DNA of 64,000 nucleotides from Leclercia adecarboxylata. Its GTDB lineage: Bacteria; Pseudomonadota; Gammaproteobacteria; Enterobacterales; Enterobacteriaceae. The translations under genes were made by a program, and so were the position numbers. Numbering within the stretch: the stretch's first letter is position 1; each line of letters starts with the position of its first letter. Location of the stretch: the NCBI RefSeq assembly GCF_006171285.1, contig NZ_CP040889.1:744001-808000 (forward strand), read 5' to 3'. Below are positions 33,568-43,116 of this stretch, in pieces. The notes below the pieces were generated by a model, which ran no database searches, was not told the DNA's origin, and was given only the letters and a program-made list of their open reading frames with translations.

Positions 33568-34935
33568 TTACTCTGGCGTTCCGGCCAGGGCTAATCCTGA
33601 TGCCGCCCGCCAGCGCAGCCAGTCAATAACGATAAACAGCGCCAGGCTGCATCCCATGACTGGCATCGCCAGCCCCAGTAATACGGCGATACCGACAGAG
33701 ACGCACCGCCCCCACAGCGGCAACGCCAGCCAGCTCTGACACAGAGTCTGCGCGGGATCGGTTGCCGTCTGACGGGGCCTGCGCATCCACCACATCCGGT
33801 ATCCCCACACAATCATCACGCACAGCGCGACGCCAAAGGCGATCAACACCAGCTGGTTAGGCAGACCAAACAGCACGCCCATATGGAAATCCACCCCCCA
33901 GCGGGTCAGTTTGGCCATCAGCGGGTAATCCGCAAAACGGGTATGATCGATGACCGCCAGGGTCGCGGGGTCAACGGCCACCGCATCCACCTGCGTCGGC
34001 CAGCGACGATCTATCTCCGTCACCGTCCACGCCGTCGCATCACTCTTCGCCGGGCGGATCTCCAGCTTCGTGGCCTTGATACCCGCCGCATTCGCCGCCT
34101 GTAGCACGCCGTCGTAGAGCGCCGGATCGGGCTTCATCTCCGGCATGGGCATCGACATGTGATGACCGTGATGATCGGCATGCGGATCGGCGATTTTCGC
34201 CGGGCCTTGCAGCTGCGTTTTCACCTGCGGTGTGAGCCAGTTCATCTCTGCCCGCAGCTTATCCACGTTCCCCCCCGCCCACTGGGACCAGGTCAGGCCG
34301 GTCGCCGAGAACAGCAGCATGCCCAGCAGCAGACACCAGCCGAGGGTGACGTGCAGACGACGGCGGTTCTGGAAGCGGTTATTGATACGCCGTTTTGGCC
34401 GGGTATAAAACCACAGCGCAATGCCCCCCAGCGCGGCAATCCACATCCACGACGCGGCCAGCTCGCTGTAGAGACGCCCCACGTCACCCAGCATCAACGA
34501 CTGATGCAGATAATCGATTGTCTGGCGGAACGGCAAAATACCGCTGGTGCCGTAGACGGTCATATCTCCCCGAACCTCAAGACTGACCGGATCGATAAAG
34601 ATGGCCCGGTTCTCTGAGGCCTTCAGCGCCGGGTCGGCATACATTACCCGGGTGGTGTCGCCATCGGCCAGACCCGGGCGAACCGCATGCAGGCGCAACT
34701 CTCCGCCGGTCACTTTTTCCGCGACAGCGATCTGCTCCGCAAGAGGGCGCGCTGTCCCCCGGGTCTCGCTGAACAGGGCATGATGATAAAGCGCATTTTC
34801 CAGCTGCGGTGTGGCGACATACAGCGTACCGGAGAGCGCGGCGATAAAGATAAATGGCCCGACAAACAGACCAATATAGAAGTGAAGACGACGCAGCAGG
34901 TTGCCCCATGCAGCGCGCGAAGTGCAGGTAGTCAT
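33568..34935 (-). CDS. PepSY-associated transmembrane protein (PiuB-like)
   Basis: Inner-membrane protein of 455 residues with the PepSY-TM pattern: a first helix after LLRRLHFYIGLFVGPFIFIAALSG, a large periplasmic part with PepSY-like segments, an internal pair of helices (about 160-175 and 205-220), and further helices near the C-terminus. The periplasmic region has a His/Met-rich stretch, HADHHGHHMSMPMPEM, that could bind a metal. Relatives are often annotated as iron-uptake or sulfite reductase-like membrane proteins. It follows the DUF2946 gene by 52 bp and is probably in one operon with it. E. coli K-12 has no gene here, as far as I recall. Confidence 0.8.
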   Translation of the reverse strand: MTTCTSRAAWGNLLRRLHFYIGLFVGPFIFIAALSGTLYVATPQLENALYHHALFSETRGTARPLAEQIAVAEKVTGGELRLHAVRPGLADGDTTRVMYADPALKASENRAIFIDPVSLEVRGDMTVYGTSGILPFRQTIDYLHQSLMLGDVGRLYSELAASWMWIAALGGIALWFYTRPKRRINNRFQNRRRLHVTLGWCLLLGMLLFSATGLTWSQWAGGNVDKLRAEMNWLTPQVKTQLQGPAKIADPHADHHGHHMSMPMPEMKPDPALYDGVLQAANAAGIKATKLEIRPAKSDATAWTVTEIDRRWPTQVDAVAVDPATLAVIDHTRFADYPLMAKLTRWGVDFHMGVLFGLPNQLVLIAFGVALCVMIVWGYRMWWMRRPRQTATDPAQTLCQSWLALPLWGRCVSVGIAVLLGLAMPVMGCSLALFIVIDWLRWRAASGLALAGTPE

Positions 34936-34987
34936 GCTTTCCCTTTTTTAGGCAAAAAGTTATCGGTACACCGGGGTGCACGTTTTT

Positions 34988-35383
34988 TTAAATGGAATAA
35001 GCAGACAGGCGCGGAGGGGCTCGCGTATCGGGGCAGAGCCAGGGGAAGTAATGCCAGTGGCGGACGGCAGGACGCGGTGGCGTCAGCCGCTGTCTGAGTA
35101 ATACCGCGCACAGCAGCATCACCAGCGCCAGTATCACCCCCGGAACATGGGCCAACAGCACGCAGTAACCACAGGCTTCGGCGTGGTCGACCGGCATGGT
35201 TTCGGAGGGGGCATGGTGCTCAGTCATCATAGTCATCTCATGATGCATGCCGGGCATCGCGCTCATGGGATCTTTTTGCAACGAGACAGAGACAAGCGGT
35301 GCAAAGACGATCATCAGGATCGCAAATAACGCGAGACCTGTCGCGATACGTTGCCATGTTGCCTGATGCTGTTTAGTCGTCAC
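34988..35383 (-). CDS. DUF2946 family protein
   Basis: Small membrane protein of 131 residues. An N-terminal helix (about 12-33) is followed by a Met/His-rich segment, MSAMPGMHHEMTMMTEHH, then HAEACGYC, the DUF2946-type histidine and CxxC element, and a second helix (ALVMLLCAVLL). The GTG start at 35383 has GGAGG upstream. The context (PepSY protein downstream) and the Met/His-rich segment suggest a metal, perhaps copper, but the family has no assigned function known to me. Confidence 0.75.
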   Translation of the reverse strand: MTTKQHQATWQRIATGLALFAILMIVFAPLVSVSLQKDPMSAMPGMHHEMTMMTEHHAPSETMPVDHAEACGYCVLLAHVPGVILALVMLLCAVLLRQRLTPPRPAVRHWHYFPWLCPDTRAPPRLSAYSI

Positions 35384-35456
35384 TTACCCTCCGTTGAAGC
35401 AGGGGCATTGTAAACGATTTATGACGAAGACGTTAACGTGCAAGGCACACAGAGAT

Positions 35457-35490
35457 AAAAAAAGGGCCGGCCTTTCGGCCAGCCCTTTTT
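35457..35490 (-). terminator. rpsP-rimM-trmD-rplS operon terminator
   Basis: Long stem with arms AGGGCCGGCC and GGCCAGCCCT around a short loop, flanked by A-runs and T-runs; it follows the rplS stop codon. Confidence 0.9.
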
Positions 35491-35513
35491 ACAGGATGTC
35501 GCACAAGCGAATC

Positions 35514-35864
<351 letters not shown>

Positions 35865-35902
35865 TTAATCTCTTATCCTGGGTAAACTGATATTCGGGGG
35901 CC

Positions 35903-36670
35903 TCAGGCCATCCCATCATGTTTCTGCTGCTGGTGCGCGTGTTCAGTTTTGAACTCGGCCAGCAACTTTGCTTGCTCTTCAGTCAGAGCCAGGTTTTCCA
36001 GAAGTTCAGGTCTTCTAAGCCAGGTACGGCCCAGCGACTGCTTCAGACGCCAGCGACGAATCTCAGCATGGTTTCCCGACAGCAATACCGGCGGTACTTC
36101 CATCCCTTCTAACACTTCAGGACGGGTATAGTGTGGACAGTCCAGCAATCCATCAGCAAAAGAGTCTTCTGTTGCTGAAGCTTCATGGCCCAGAACCCCC
36201 GGAATGAACCGGGAAACCGAGTCAATCAGCGTCATTGCCGGTAACTCACCACCGCTGAGAACGTAATCGCCGATAGACCATTCTTCGTCAATCTCGGTTT
36301 GAATTACGCGCTCATCTATCCCTTCGTAGCGACCACACACCAGAATCAGTTTCTGATTCGTTGCCAGTTCGCTGACGCCCGCTTGATCAAGCTTGCGTCC
36401 CTGAGGTGACAGATAAATCACCTTTGCGCCTTCACCTGCCGCGGCTTTTGCTGCTGCGATGGCATCCCGCAAGGGTTGAACCATCATGAGCATCCCCGGT
36501 CCGCCGCCGTAAGGACGTTCGTCCACGGTACGGTGCCGGTCATGAGTGAAGTCACGTGGACTCCAGCTCTCGATGCTCAGCAGGCCATTTTTTACTGCCC
36601 GGCCAGTTACCCCGTAATCAGTAATCGCGCGGAACATTTCAGGAAACAGGCTAACGATACCTATAAACAC
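35903..36670 (-). CDS. trmD: tRNA (guanine(37)-N1)-methyltransferase
   Basis: Makes m1G37 in tRNAs and prevents +1 frameshifting. SPOUT-knot protein with [25 protein letters not shown] and [14 protein letters not shown]. The start is the GTG at 36670, giving 255 residues and aligning VFIGIVSLF with E. coli MWIGIISLF; the frame continues open to 36733 but would overlap toward rimM without support. Third gene of the operon. Confidence 0.96.
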   Translation of the reverse strand: MFIGIVSLFPEMFRAITDYGVTGRAVKNGLLSIESWSPRDFTHDRHRTVDERPYGGGPGMLMMVQPLRDAIAAAKAAAGEGAKVIYLSPQGRKLDQAGVSELATNQKLILVCGRYEGIDERVIQTEIDEEWSIGDYVLSGGELPAMTLIDSVSRFIPGVLGHEASATEDSFADGLLDCPHYTRPEVLEGMEVPPVLLSGNHAEIRRWRLKQSLGRTWLRRPELLENLALTEEQAKLLAEFKTEHAHQQQKHDGMA

Positions 36671-36714
36671 AAGCCAATCCCCATAGCGCCGTCTTTTACC
36701 GTTTTCAGGAGAAT

Positions 36715-37248
36715 TTAAAAACCAGGATCCCAATCTACTTCGATAGTACGAGTAGCGAGATCGACTTTCTTGATAACCTGCCCATCGAGGAACGGAACCA
36801 GCCGCTCCTTGATGCCAAACGCATCTTTCAGGTTTGCCTTAATGACGAGAACGTCATTCGATCCGGTTTCCATCATATCGATGACTTTTCCCAGACCGTA
36901 ACCTTCAGTGGTGACTACCTGGCAACCGATAAGGTCTTTCCAGTAGTAACCATCATCCAGCTCAGGCAGCTGCGACGAATCCACGACAATTTCACAATTA
37001 GTCAGCGCATTCGCGGCATCGCGATCGTCAACGCCTTTCAGCTTGATAACGATGTCCTGATTGTGGTGACGCCAGCTTTCCAGCTCGACTTCCTGCCACT
37101 GACCCGCCTTCTGGATAAACCAGGGCTGATAGTCAAAAATGCTTTCGGCGTCTTCGGTGGAGGAAAACACTCTGAGCCAACCACGGATACCGTAGCAAGA
37201 ACCCATTTTGCCCAATACAATCGGTTCAACAGGTGCTTTTTTGCTCAT
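36715..37248 (-). CDS. rimM: Ribosome maturation factor RimM
   Basis: Binds S19 and helps mature the 30S head. The 177 residues have the N-terminal RimM barrel ([19 protein letters not shown]) and a C-terminal PRC-barrel. I chose MSKKAP at 37248; ATG codons at 37251 and 37257 are also in frame and equally hard to exclude. Slightly shorter at the N-terminus than E. coli RimM (182). Second gene of the operon. Confidence 0.95.
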   Translation of the reverse strand: MSKKAPVEPIVLGKMGSCYGIRGWLRVFSSTEDAESIFDYQPWFIQKAGQWQEVELESWRHHNQDIVIKLKGVDDRDAANALTNCEIVVDSSQLPELDDGYYWKDLIGCQVVTTEGYGLGKVIDMMETGSNDVLVIKANLKDAFGIKERLVPFLDGQVIKKVDLATRTIEVDWDPGF

Positions 37249-37266
37249 CATGACCACCGTGACAGA

Positions 37267-37515
37267 TTAAGCTGCTTTGTTTGCTGCTTTGATCAGCGTA
37301 GCAACGCGATCGGAAACGGTAGCGCCCTGGCCAACCCAGTGAGCGATACGATCCAGATCCAGACGGGTTTCTTCTTCTGCGCCAGCGGCCAGTGGGTTGA
37401 AGAAACCAACGCGCTCGATGAAGCGACCGTTGCGTGCATTACGGCTGTCAGTAACAACAACCTGGTAGAACGGACGCTTTTTCGCGCCGTGACGTGCTAA
37501 ACGAATAGTTACCAT
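37267..37515 (-). CDS. rpsP: 30S ribosomal protein S16
   Basis: Small-subunit assembly protein, 82 residues as in E. coli, starting [21 protein letters not shown]. The ATG at 37515 follows AGAGGAT; the frame upstream is open only into the leader hairpin. First gene of the operon. Confidence 0.98.
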   Translation of the reverse strand: MVTIRLARHGAKKRPFYQVVVTDSRNARNGRFIERVGFFNPLAAGAEEETRLDLDRIAHWVGQGATVSDRVATLIKAANKAA

Positions 37516-37537
37516 AACATCCTCTTGTGTGAATAAA

Positions 37538-37570
37538 ACACCGGGCCCCATCGAGGGAAGGAGCCCGGTG
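37538..37570 (-). terminator. Terminator-like hairpin in the rpsP leader
   Basis: A 9-bp stem ACACCGGGC/GCCCGGTGT is followed on the minus strand by TTTTATT. It lies between the rpsP promoter and rpsP, so it could be an attenuator of the S16 operon; it could also end transcripts from ffh. Confidence 0.65.
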
Positions 37571-37589
37571 TCATATTAAAAGCCCGAAA

Positions 37590-37617
37590 ATTTTACTGAT
37601 TTTTGGGGAAAATGCAA
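37590..37617 (-). promoter_or_regulatory. rpsP operon promoter
   Basis: Minus-strand -35 TTGCAT (37612-37617) and -10 TAAAAT (37590-37595) with a 16-bp spacer, about 75 bp upstream of rpsP. The rest of the gap to ffh (37618-37762) shows no gene. Confidence 0.6.
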
Positions 37618-37762
37618 TCAGCAGTTGCTAATCCACCATAATAAGGCCGTCGGCGGCACAGCCAGTTTGGTGCCGGCGTGCGCGCAGCCACCGGAGCGTA
37701 CACGCAGTACGTGAGGATGGCGAGCACACCCCGGTGCCAAAATGGCAAACAAGCCAGGCCGA

Positions 37763-39124
37763 TTAGCGACCAGGGAATCCTGGTGGCATCATGCCCTTCA
37801 TGCCGCGCATCATTTTGGCCATCCCGCCCTTCTTCATTTTCTTCATCATGCGCTGCATGTCGTCGAACTGCTTCAGAAGGCGGTTAACGTCCTGAACCTG
37901 CATCCCACAACCCGCCGCGATACGGCGTTTACGGGAGCCTTTAATGATTTCTGGCTTCGCGCGCTCTTTCAGCGTCATGGAGTTGATAATCGCCTCCATC
38001 CGCACCAGAACCTTGTCGTCCATCTGCGCTTTCACGTTATCCGGAATTTGCCCCATGCCCGGCAGCTTGCCCATCAGGCTCGCCATACCGCCCATGTTTT
38101 TCATCTGGCGCAGCTGCTCCAGGAAGTCGGTCAGATCGAAGCCATCGCCTTTTTTCAGCTTGGAGGCCAGCTTCTCCGCCTGCGCACGGTCGACTTTGCT
38201 CTCGATATCTTCGATCAGCGACAGCACGTCGCCCATGCCGAGGATACGGGAGGCAATACGATCCGGGTGGAACGGCTCCAGCGCTTCGGTCTTCTCACCG
38301 ACGCCGAGGAACTTAATTGGCTTGCCGGTGATATGACGAATCGAGAGCGCCGCACCGCCGCGGGCGTCGCCGTCCACTTTGGTCAGCACCACGCCGGTTA
38401 ACGGCAGCGCTTCATTGAACGCTTTTGCGGTGTTTGCCGCATCCTGACCAGTCATGGCGTCGACAACAAACAGGGTTTCTACCGGATTGATCGCGGCATG
38501 CACCTGTTTGATTTCGTCCATCATCGCTTCGTCAACGTGCAGACGACCGGCGGTATCCACCAGCAGCACGTCGAAGAACTTCAGCTTCGCCTCTTTCAGC
38601 GCCGCATTAACGATGTCGATCGGTTTCTGTCCGACGTCGGACGGGAAGAATTCCACGCCAACCTGTTCGGCCAGGGTTTCCAGCTGTTTGATCGCCGCCG
38701 GGCGATAAACGTCGGCAGAGACGACCAGCACTTTCTTCTTGTGCTTTTCGCGCAGGAATTTACCCAGCTTACCGACGCTGGTGGTTTTACCCGCACCCTG
38801 CAGGCCCGCCATCAGCACCACCGCTGGCGGTTGCGCCGCAAGGTTCAGGCTCTGGTTCTCTTCGCCCATCGCCGAAACCAGTTCGTTACGGACGATTTTG
38901 ACGAACTCCTGACCCGGGGTCAGGCTCTTGTTAACTTCATGACCAACCGCTTTCTCTTTTACGCGGTTGATGAAATCACGGACGACCGGCAGCGCGACGT
39001 CTGCTTCAAGCAGCGCCATGCGCACTTCGCGCAGCGTCTCTTTGATGTTGTCTTCGGTAAGGCGTCCACGGCCGCTGATGTTGCGCAGCGTGCGCGACAA
39101 ACGATCGGTTAAATTATCAAACAT
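37763..39124 (-). CDS. ffh: Signal recognition particle protein Ffh
   Basis: SRP54 GTPase that, with 4.5S RNA, targets membrane proteins to FtsY. The 453 residues have the N domain, G1 GLQGAGKTTS (about 106-115), DTAGR, TKVDGDARGG, and the methionine-rich M domain ending MMKKMKKGGMAKMMRGMKG. Length equals E. coli Ffh. Divergent from ypjD. Confidence 0.98.
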   Translation of the reverse strand: MFDNLTDRLSRTLRNISGRGRLTEDNIKETLREVRMALLEADVALPVVRDFINRVKEKAVGHEVNKSLTPGQEFVKIVRNELVSAMGEENQSLNLAAQPPAVVLMAGLQGAGKTTSVGKLGKFLREKHKKKVLVVSADVYRPAAIKQLETLAEQVGVEFFPSDVGQKPIDIVNAALKEAKLKFFDVLLVDTAGRLHVDEAMMDEIKQVHAAINPVETLFVVDAMTGQDAANTAKAFNEALPLTGVVLTKVDGDARGGAALSIRHITGKPIKFLGVGEKTEALEPFHPDRIASRILGMGDVLSLIEDIESKVDRAQAEKLASKLKKGDGFDLTDFLEQLRQMKNMGGMASLMGKLPGMGQIPDNVKAQMDDKVLVRMEAIINSMTLKERAKPEIIKGSRKRRIAAGCGMQVQDVNRLLKQFDDMQRMMKKMKKGGMAKMMRGMKGMMPPGFPGR

Positions 39125-39290
39125 TGTCTCTCGCCTGGGGTAGAAACGTTAGGTCGCTGGCGCGACACGTACACAGAATTTTGCCGGAGTATAACATGAA
39201 GGCGCCTTTGTTGTTATGCAACGGTTGGAGCACGCCTCACGTAACGTTATACTGCACCTCTTTCTTATCAGGACAACTGTCGACACCTAT

Positions 39291-40082
39291 ATGCCTGTTT
39301 TCGCTCTGATCGCCCTCGTCGCGTACTCTGTCAGCCTCGCGCTGATCATTCCTGGCCTGCTGCAAAAAAACAGCGGCTGGCGGCGAATGGCTATTTTGTC
39401 GGCGGTCATCGCGTTGATAAGCCACGCTTTTGCCCTCGAAGCGCGCATTCTGCCAGGCGACGGTAGCGGGCAGAATCTGAGCCTGCTGAACGTCGGCTCG
39501 CTGGTCAGCCTGATGATCTGTACGGTGATGACCATCGTGGCCTCGAAAAACCGCGGCTGGCTGCTGCTGCCGATTGTCTACGCCTTTGCGCTGATCAATC
39601 TGGCCTTTGCCACCTTCGTGCCGAACGAGTTCATCACCCATCTTGAGACAACGCCGGGCATGATGGTGCATATTGGCCTGTCGCTGTTCTCCTATGCCAC
39701 GCTGATTATTGCCGCGCTGTATGCCCTCCAGCTGGCCTGGATTGACTACCAGCTGAAAAATAAAAGGCTGGCCTTTAGTAACGAAATGCCGCCGCTGATG
39801 ACCATCGAACGCAAGATGTTTCACATCACTCAGGTCGGGGTGGTCCTGCTGACGCTGACCCTGAGTACCGGCCTGTTTTATATGCACAATCTCTTCAGCA
39901 TGGAGAATATCGACAAGGCCGTGCTCTCCATCATCGCGTGGTTTGTCTATATTGTCCTGTTATGGGGCCATTATCATGAAGGCTGGCGCGGTCGCCGCGT
40001 GGTCTGGTTCAACGTGGCGGGAGCAGGCATCCTGACCCTGGCCTATTTTGGTAGCCGCGTCATCCAGCAACTCGCCGGCTAA
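39291..40082 (+). CDS. ypjD: CcsA-like inner membrane protein YpjD
   Basis: Polytopic membrane protein of the cytochrome c assembly (CcsA/CcmF/CcmC) family, 263 residues and about eight helices. It has histidines at helix ends but no long WWD-type haem motif, and its function is unsettled. I chose the ATG at 39291 (MPVFALIALVAYSVSLAL), which matches E. coli; the frame from 39216 has no support. corB follows 18 bp later. Confidence 0.9.
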   Translation: MPVFALIALVAYSVSLALIIPGLLQKNSGWRRMAILSAVIALISHAFALEARILPGDGSGQNLSLLNVGSLVSLMICTVMTIVASKNRGWLLLPIVYAFALINLAFATFVPNEFITHLETTPGMMVHIGLSLFSYATLIIAALYALQLAWIDYQLKNKRLAFSNEMPPLMTIERKMFHITQVGVVLLTLTLSTGLFYMHNLFSMENIDKAVLSIIAWFVYIVLLWGHYHEGWRGRRVVWFNVAGAGILTLAYFGSRVIQQLAG

Positions 40083-40100
40083 GCAACAAAGGAGTTCCCC

Positions 40101-41387
40101 CTGGAACACATCTCCACTACCACGCTGATCGTTACCCTGATCGTGATGGTAGTTATCTCCGCCTATTTCTCCGGCTCGGAGACCGGCATGATGACGCTCA
40201 ACCGTTACCGGTTACGTCATCGCGCCAAACAGGGTAACCGCGCTGCGCGTCGTGTAGAAAAACTGCTGCGTAAACCGGACCGCCTGATAAGCCTGGTGCT
40301 CATCGGCAACAACCTGGTTAACATCCTCGCCTCCGCGCTGGGCACCATTGTCGGCATGCGCCTGTACGGTAACGCCGGGGTCGCTATCGCCACCGGGGTG
40401 CTGACGTTCGTGGTGCTGGTCTTTGCCGAAGTGTTACCGAAGACCATCGCTGCCCTCTATCCTGAGAAGGTCGCCTATCCCAGCAGCTTCCTGCTGGCGC
40501 CGTTACTGATCCTGATGATGCCGCTGGTGTGGCTGTTAAACGGCGTGACCCGGGTGCTGATGCGCATGGTGGGTATCAAAGCGGATGTGGTGGTCAGCAG
40601 CGCGCTGAGCAAAGATGAGCTGCGCACCATCGTGCACGAGTCGCGCTCGCAAATCTCCCGCCGCAATCAGGATATGCTGCTGTCGGTGCTGGACCTGGAG
40701 AAGGTCAGCGTGGATGACATTATGGTGCCGCGCAATGAGATCGTCGGTATCGACATCAACGATGACTGGAAAGCCATTGTCCGCCAGCTGACCCACTCCC
40801 CGCACGGTCGCATCGTGCTGTACCGGGATTCACTGGACGACACCATCAGCATGCTGCGCGTGCGTGAAGCTTATCGTCTGATGACCGAGAAAAAAGAGTT
40901 CACCAAAGAGGTGATGCTGCGCGCGGCGGATGAGATCTACTACATCCCGGAAGGCACTCCGCTCAGCACCCAGTTGATCAAATTCCAGCGGAATAAAAAG
41001 AAAGTGGGCCTGGTGGTGGATGAGTATGGCGATATCCAGGGCCTGGTGACGGTAGAGGATATTCTGGAGGAGATTGTCGGCGACTTTACCACCTCCATGT
41101 CCCCTACCCTTGCCGAAGAAGTCACGCCGCAAAACGACGGCTCGGTGCTGATTGACGGCAGCGCGAACGTTCGTGAACTCAATAAAGCCTTTAACTGGCA
41201 GATGCCGGAAGAGGAAGCCCGGACCATTAACGGCATGATTCTGGAAGCGCTGGAGGAGATCCCGGCGGCAGGCACGCGGGTGCGGATTGGTCAGTATGAT
41301 ATTGATATCCTGGACGTACAGGACAATATGATTAAGCAGGTGAAGGTCGTGCCGGTCAAACCGCTCAGGGAGAGCATCGCGGAGTAA
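40101..41387 (+). CDS. corB: CNNM/CorB family transporter (YfjD)
   Basis: Membrane protein of the CNNM family linked to magnesium/cobalt efflux. The N-terminal DUF21 membrane domain has about four helices with SGSETGMMTLNRYRLRH, then two CBS domains (DDIMVPRNEIVGIDIN and GLVVDEYGDIQGLVTVEDILEEIVGDF) and a C-terminal CorC/HlyC domain. The likely start is a CTG at 40101, which encodes the E. coli N-terminus EHISTTTLI and lies 6 bp after AAAGGAG; the first ATG (40143) would cut the first helix. With this start it has 428 residues. Confidence 0.9.
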   Translation: MEHISTTTLIVTLIVMVVISAYFSGSETGMMTLNRYRLRHRAKQGNRAARRVEKLLRKPDRLISLVLIGNNLVNILASALGTIVGMRLYGNAGVAIATGVLTFVVLVFAEVLPKTIAALYPEKVAYPSSFLLAPLLILMMPLVWLLNGVTRVLMRMVGIKADVVVSSALSKDELRTIVHESRSQISRRNQDMLLSVLDLEKVSVDDIMVPRNEIVGIDINDDWKAIVRQLTHSPHGRIVLYRDSLDDTISMLRVREAYRLMTEKKEFTKEVMLRAADEIYYIPEGTPLSTQLIKFQRNKKKVGLVVDEYGDIQGLVTVEDILEEIVGDFTTSMSPTLAEEVTPQNDGSVLIDGSANVRELNKAFNWQMPEEEARTINGMILEALEEIPAAGTRVRIGQYDIDILDVQDNMIKQVKVVPVKPLRESIAE

Positions 41388-41390
41388 AAC

Positions 41391-41427
41391 GTAGTGCCGG
41401 GCAGGCGACGCCGCCACCCGGCACTAC
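41391..41427. repeat. REP element between corB and grpE
   Basis: Palindrome with arms GTAGTGCCGGG and CCCGGCACTAC and an inner CGACGCCGCCA, the single-REP type, between convergent genes. Confidence 0.8.
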
Positions 41428-41437
41428 GGGAGGCAAA

Positions 41438-42031
41438 TTACGCCTTAGCTTTCGCCACGGAGACCATCGCCGCGCGAATGGTACGGCCGTTCAGGGTATA
41501 GCCTTTCTGCATCACCATCAGCACGTTACCGGCAGCGACGTCTTCAGACTCAACCATCGCAATCGCCTGATGCACGTTCGGATCCATCGGCACGTTGGTA
41601 TCGGCGACCACTTCCACGCCAAACTTCTTCACTACGTCGAGCATGGATTTCAGCGTCAGCTCAATCCCTTCCACCATCGGAGCCATATCCGGGTTCGCTT
41701 TATCCGCAACTTCCAGCGCGCGATCCAGGCTATCGATGACCGGCAGCAGTTCGTTGACAAATTTTTCCAGCGCAAATTTATGCGCCTTTTCAACGTCCAG
41801 CTCGGTACGACGACGCAGGTTTTCCATTTCGGCTTTGATACGCAGGATGCCATCGCGCTCGCGGTTCTGGGCTTCAGTTACCTGAGCTTCCAGATTCGCA
41901 ATTTTTTCATCGCGCGGATCCACCTGCTCAGCACCAGCCTCAGGCTCTACAGCCTCAACCTCTTCGTGCTGCTCCGTGATAATTTCTTCCGGGGCTTGCC
42001 CCTCAGGCGTTTTCTGTTCTTTACTACTCAT
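41438..42031 (-). CDS. grpE: Nucleotide exchange factor GrpE
   Basis: Releases ADP from DnaK. The 197 residues have an acidic disordered start, a long coiled coil (about 40-135) and a C-terminal beta domain with [11 protein letters not shown] and [21 protein letters not shown]. The ATG at 42031 has GGAGAA upstream and matches E. coli in length. Divergent from nadK; in E. coli the gene is under sigma-32. Confidence 0.97.
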   Translation of the reverse strand: MSSKEQKTPEGQAPEEIITEQHEEVEAVEPEAGAEQVDPRDEKIANLEAQVTEAQNRERDGILRIKAEMENLRRRTELDVEKAHKFALEKFVNELLPVIDSLDRALEVADKANPDMAPMVEGIELTLKSMLDVVKKFGVEVVADTNVPMDPNVHQAIAMVESEDVAAGNVLMVMQKGYTLNGRTIRAAMVSVAKAKA

Positions 42032-42152
42032 GAATTTCTCCGCGTTTTTCTGCATTCAACTCGCTAACTTCGCTTATTATGGGGATCAGTTTCCGGGATT
42101 CAAGGGAACAAGCCACATTGTCATCATTCATTCGCACAAGGACCTTCAGAAA

Positions 42153-43031
42153 ATGAGCAACCATTTCAAGTGTATTGGGATTGTCGGTCATCCACGTCAC
42201 CCTACTGCGTTGACGACACATGAAATGCTCTATCGCTGGCTGTGCGCGAAAAACTATGACGTGATTGTTGAACAGCAAATTGCCCAGGAATTGCAGTTAA
42301 AAAACGTCAAAACCGGTACGCTGGCGGAAATTGGCCAGCAGGCCGACCTGGCGGTGGTGGTCGGTGGCGACGGAAATATGCTGGGTGCCGCGCGCACCCT
42401 CGCCCGTTACGATATTAAAGTCATTGGCATCAACCGTGGCAACCTGGGCTTTTTAACCGACCTCGACCCGGATAACGCCCAGCAGCAGCTCGCCGACGTG
42501 CTGGAAGGCCACTACATCAGCGAAAAGCGCTTTCTGCTGGAGGCCCAGGTGTGCCAGCAGGACTGTCAGAAACGGATCAGCACCGCCATTAACGAAGTGG
42601 TGCTGCATCCGGGGAAAGTGGCGCATATGATTGAGTTTGAAGTCTATATCGACGAAATCTTTGCCTTCTCGCAGCGCTCCGACGGGCTGATTATCTCGAC
42701 CCCGACCGGGTCCACCGCCTACTCGCTCTCGGCGGGCGGGCCAATCCTGACGCCATCCCTGGATGCTATTACGCTGGTGCCGATGTTCCCGCACACCCTT
42801 TCGGCCCGCCCGCTGGTGATAAACAGCAGCAGCACCATTCGCCTGCGTTTTTCGCACCGCCGCAACGACCTTGAGATCAGCTGCGACAGCCAAATCGCGC
42901 TGCCGATTCAGGAAGGCGAAGACGTGCTGATCCGCCGCTGTGATTACCACCTGAATCTCATCCACCCGAAAGACTACAGCTATTTCAACACATTAAGTTC
43001 CAAGCTCGGCTGGTCGAAAAAATTGTTCTGA
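42153..43031 (+). CDS. nadK: NAD kinase
   Basis: Phosphorylates NAD to NADP with ATP. The 292 residues equal E. coli NadK and carry [11 protein letters not shown] (about 72-82), [16 protein letters not shown] and the C-terminal [15 protein letters not shown]. The ATG at 42153 gives [16 protein letters not shown]; longer frames upstream overlap the divergent grpE. AAGGA lies about 10 bp upstream. Confidence 0.98.
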   Translation: MSNHFKCIGIVGHPRHPTALTTHEMLYRWLCAKNYDVIVEQQIAQELQLKNVKTGTLAEIGQQADLAVVVGGDGNMLGAARTLARYDIKVIGINRGNLGFLTDLDPDNAQQQLADVLEGHYISEKRFLLEAQVCQQDCQKRISTAINEVVLHPGKVAHMIEFEVYIDEIFAFSQRSDGLIISTPTGSTAYSLSAGGPILTPSLDAITLVPMFPHTLSARPLVINSSSTIRLRFSHRRNDLEISCDSQIALPIQEGEDVLIRRCDYHLNLIHPKDYSYFNTLSSKLGWSKKLF

Positions 43032-43048
43032 AATAGCATCCAGCACTT

Positions 43049-43090
43049 TACTGTATAAAAAACCAGATTATACTGTACACAAACACAGTT
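43049..43090 (+). promoter_or_regulatory. Two LexA boxes in the recN promoter
   Basis: CTG-N10-CAG occurs at 43051-43066 and again at 43073-43088, both preceded by TA. The -10 TATACT (43069-43074) lies between and overlaps the second box; a -35-like TTTACT starts at 43047. This tandem layout matches the strongly repressed E. coli recN promoter. Confidence 0.9.
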
Positions 43091-43116
43091 ATGGTTTTTC
43101 ATACAGGAAAACGTTT

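Noticed and set aside
34966..34981. Inverted repeat GTACACC/GGTGCAC between the DUF2946 and PepSY genes
   Set aside because: Short, with a mismatch or wobble pair and no consistent T-run position; not enough to call an operator or terminator.
37742..38401. 219-codon plus-strand frame
   Set aside because: Antisense of ffh; His-rich composition and no recognisable domain.
39237..39887. 216-codon minus-strand frame
   Set aside because: Antisense of ypjD, which has clear homology and membrane helices in the plus frame.
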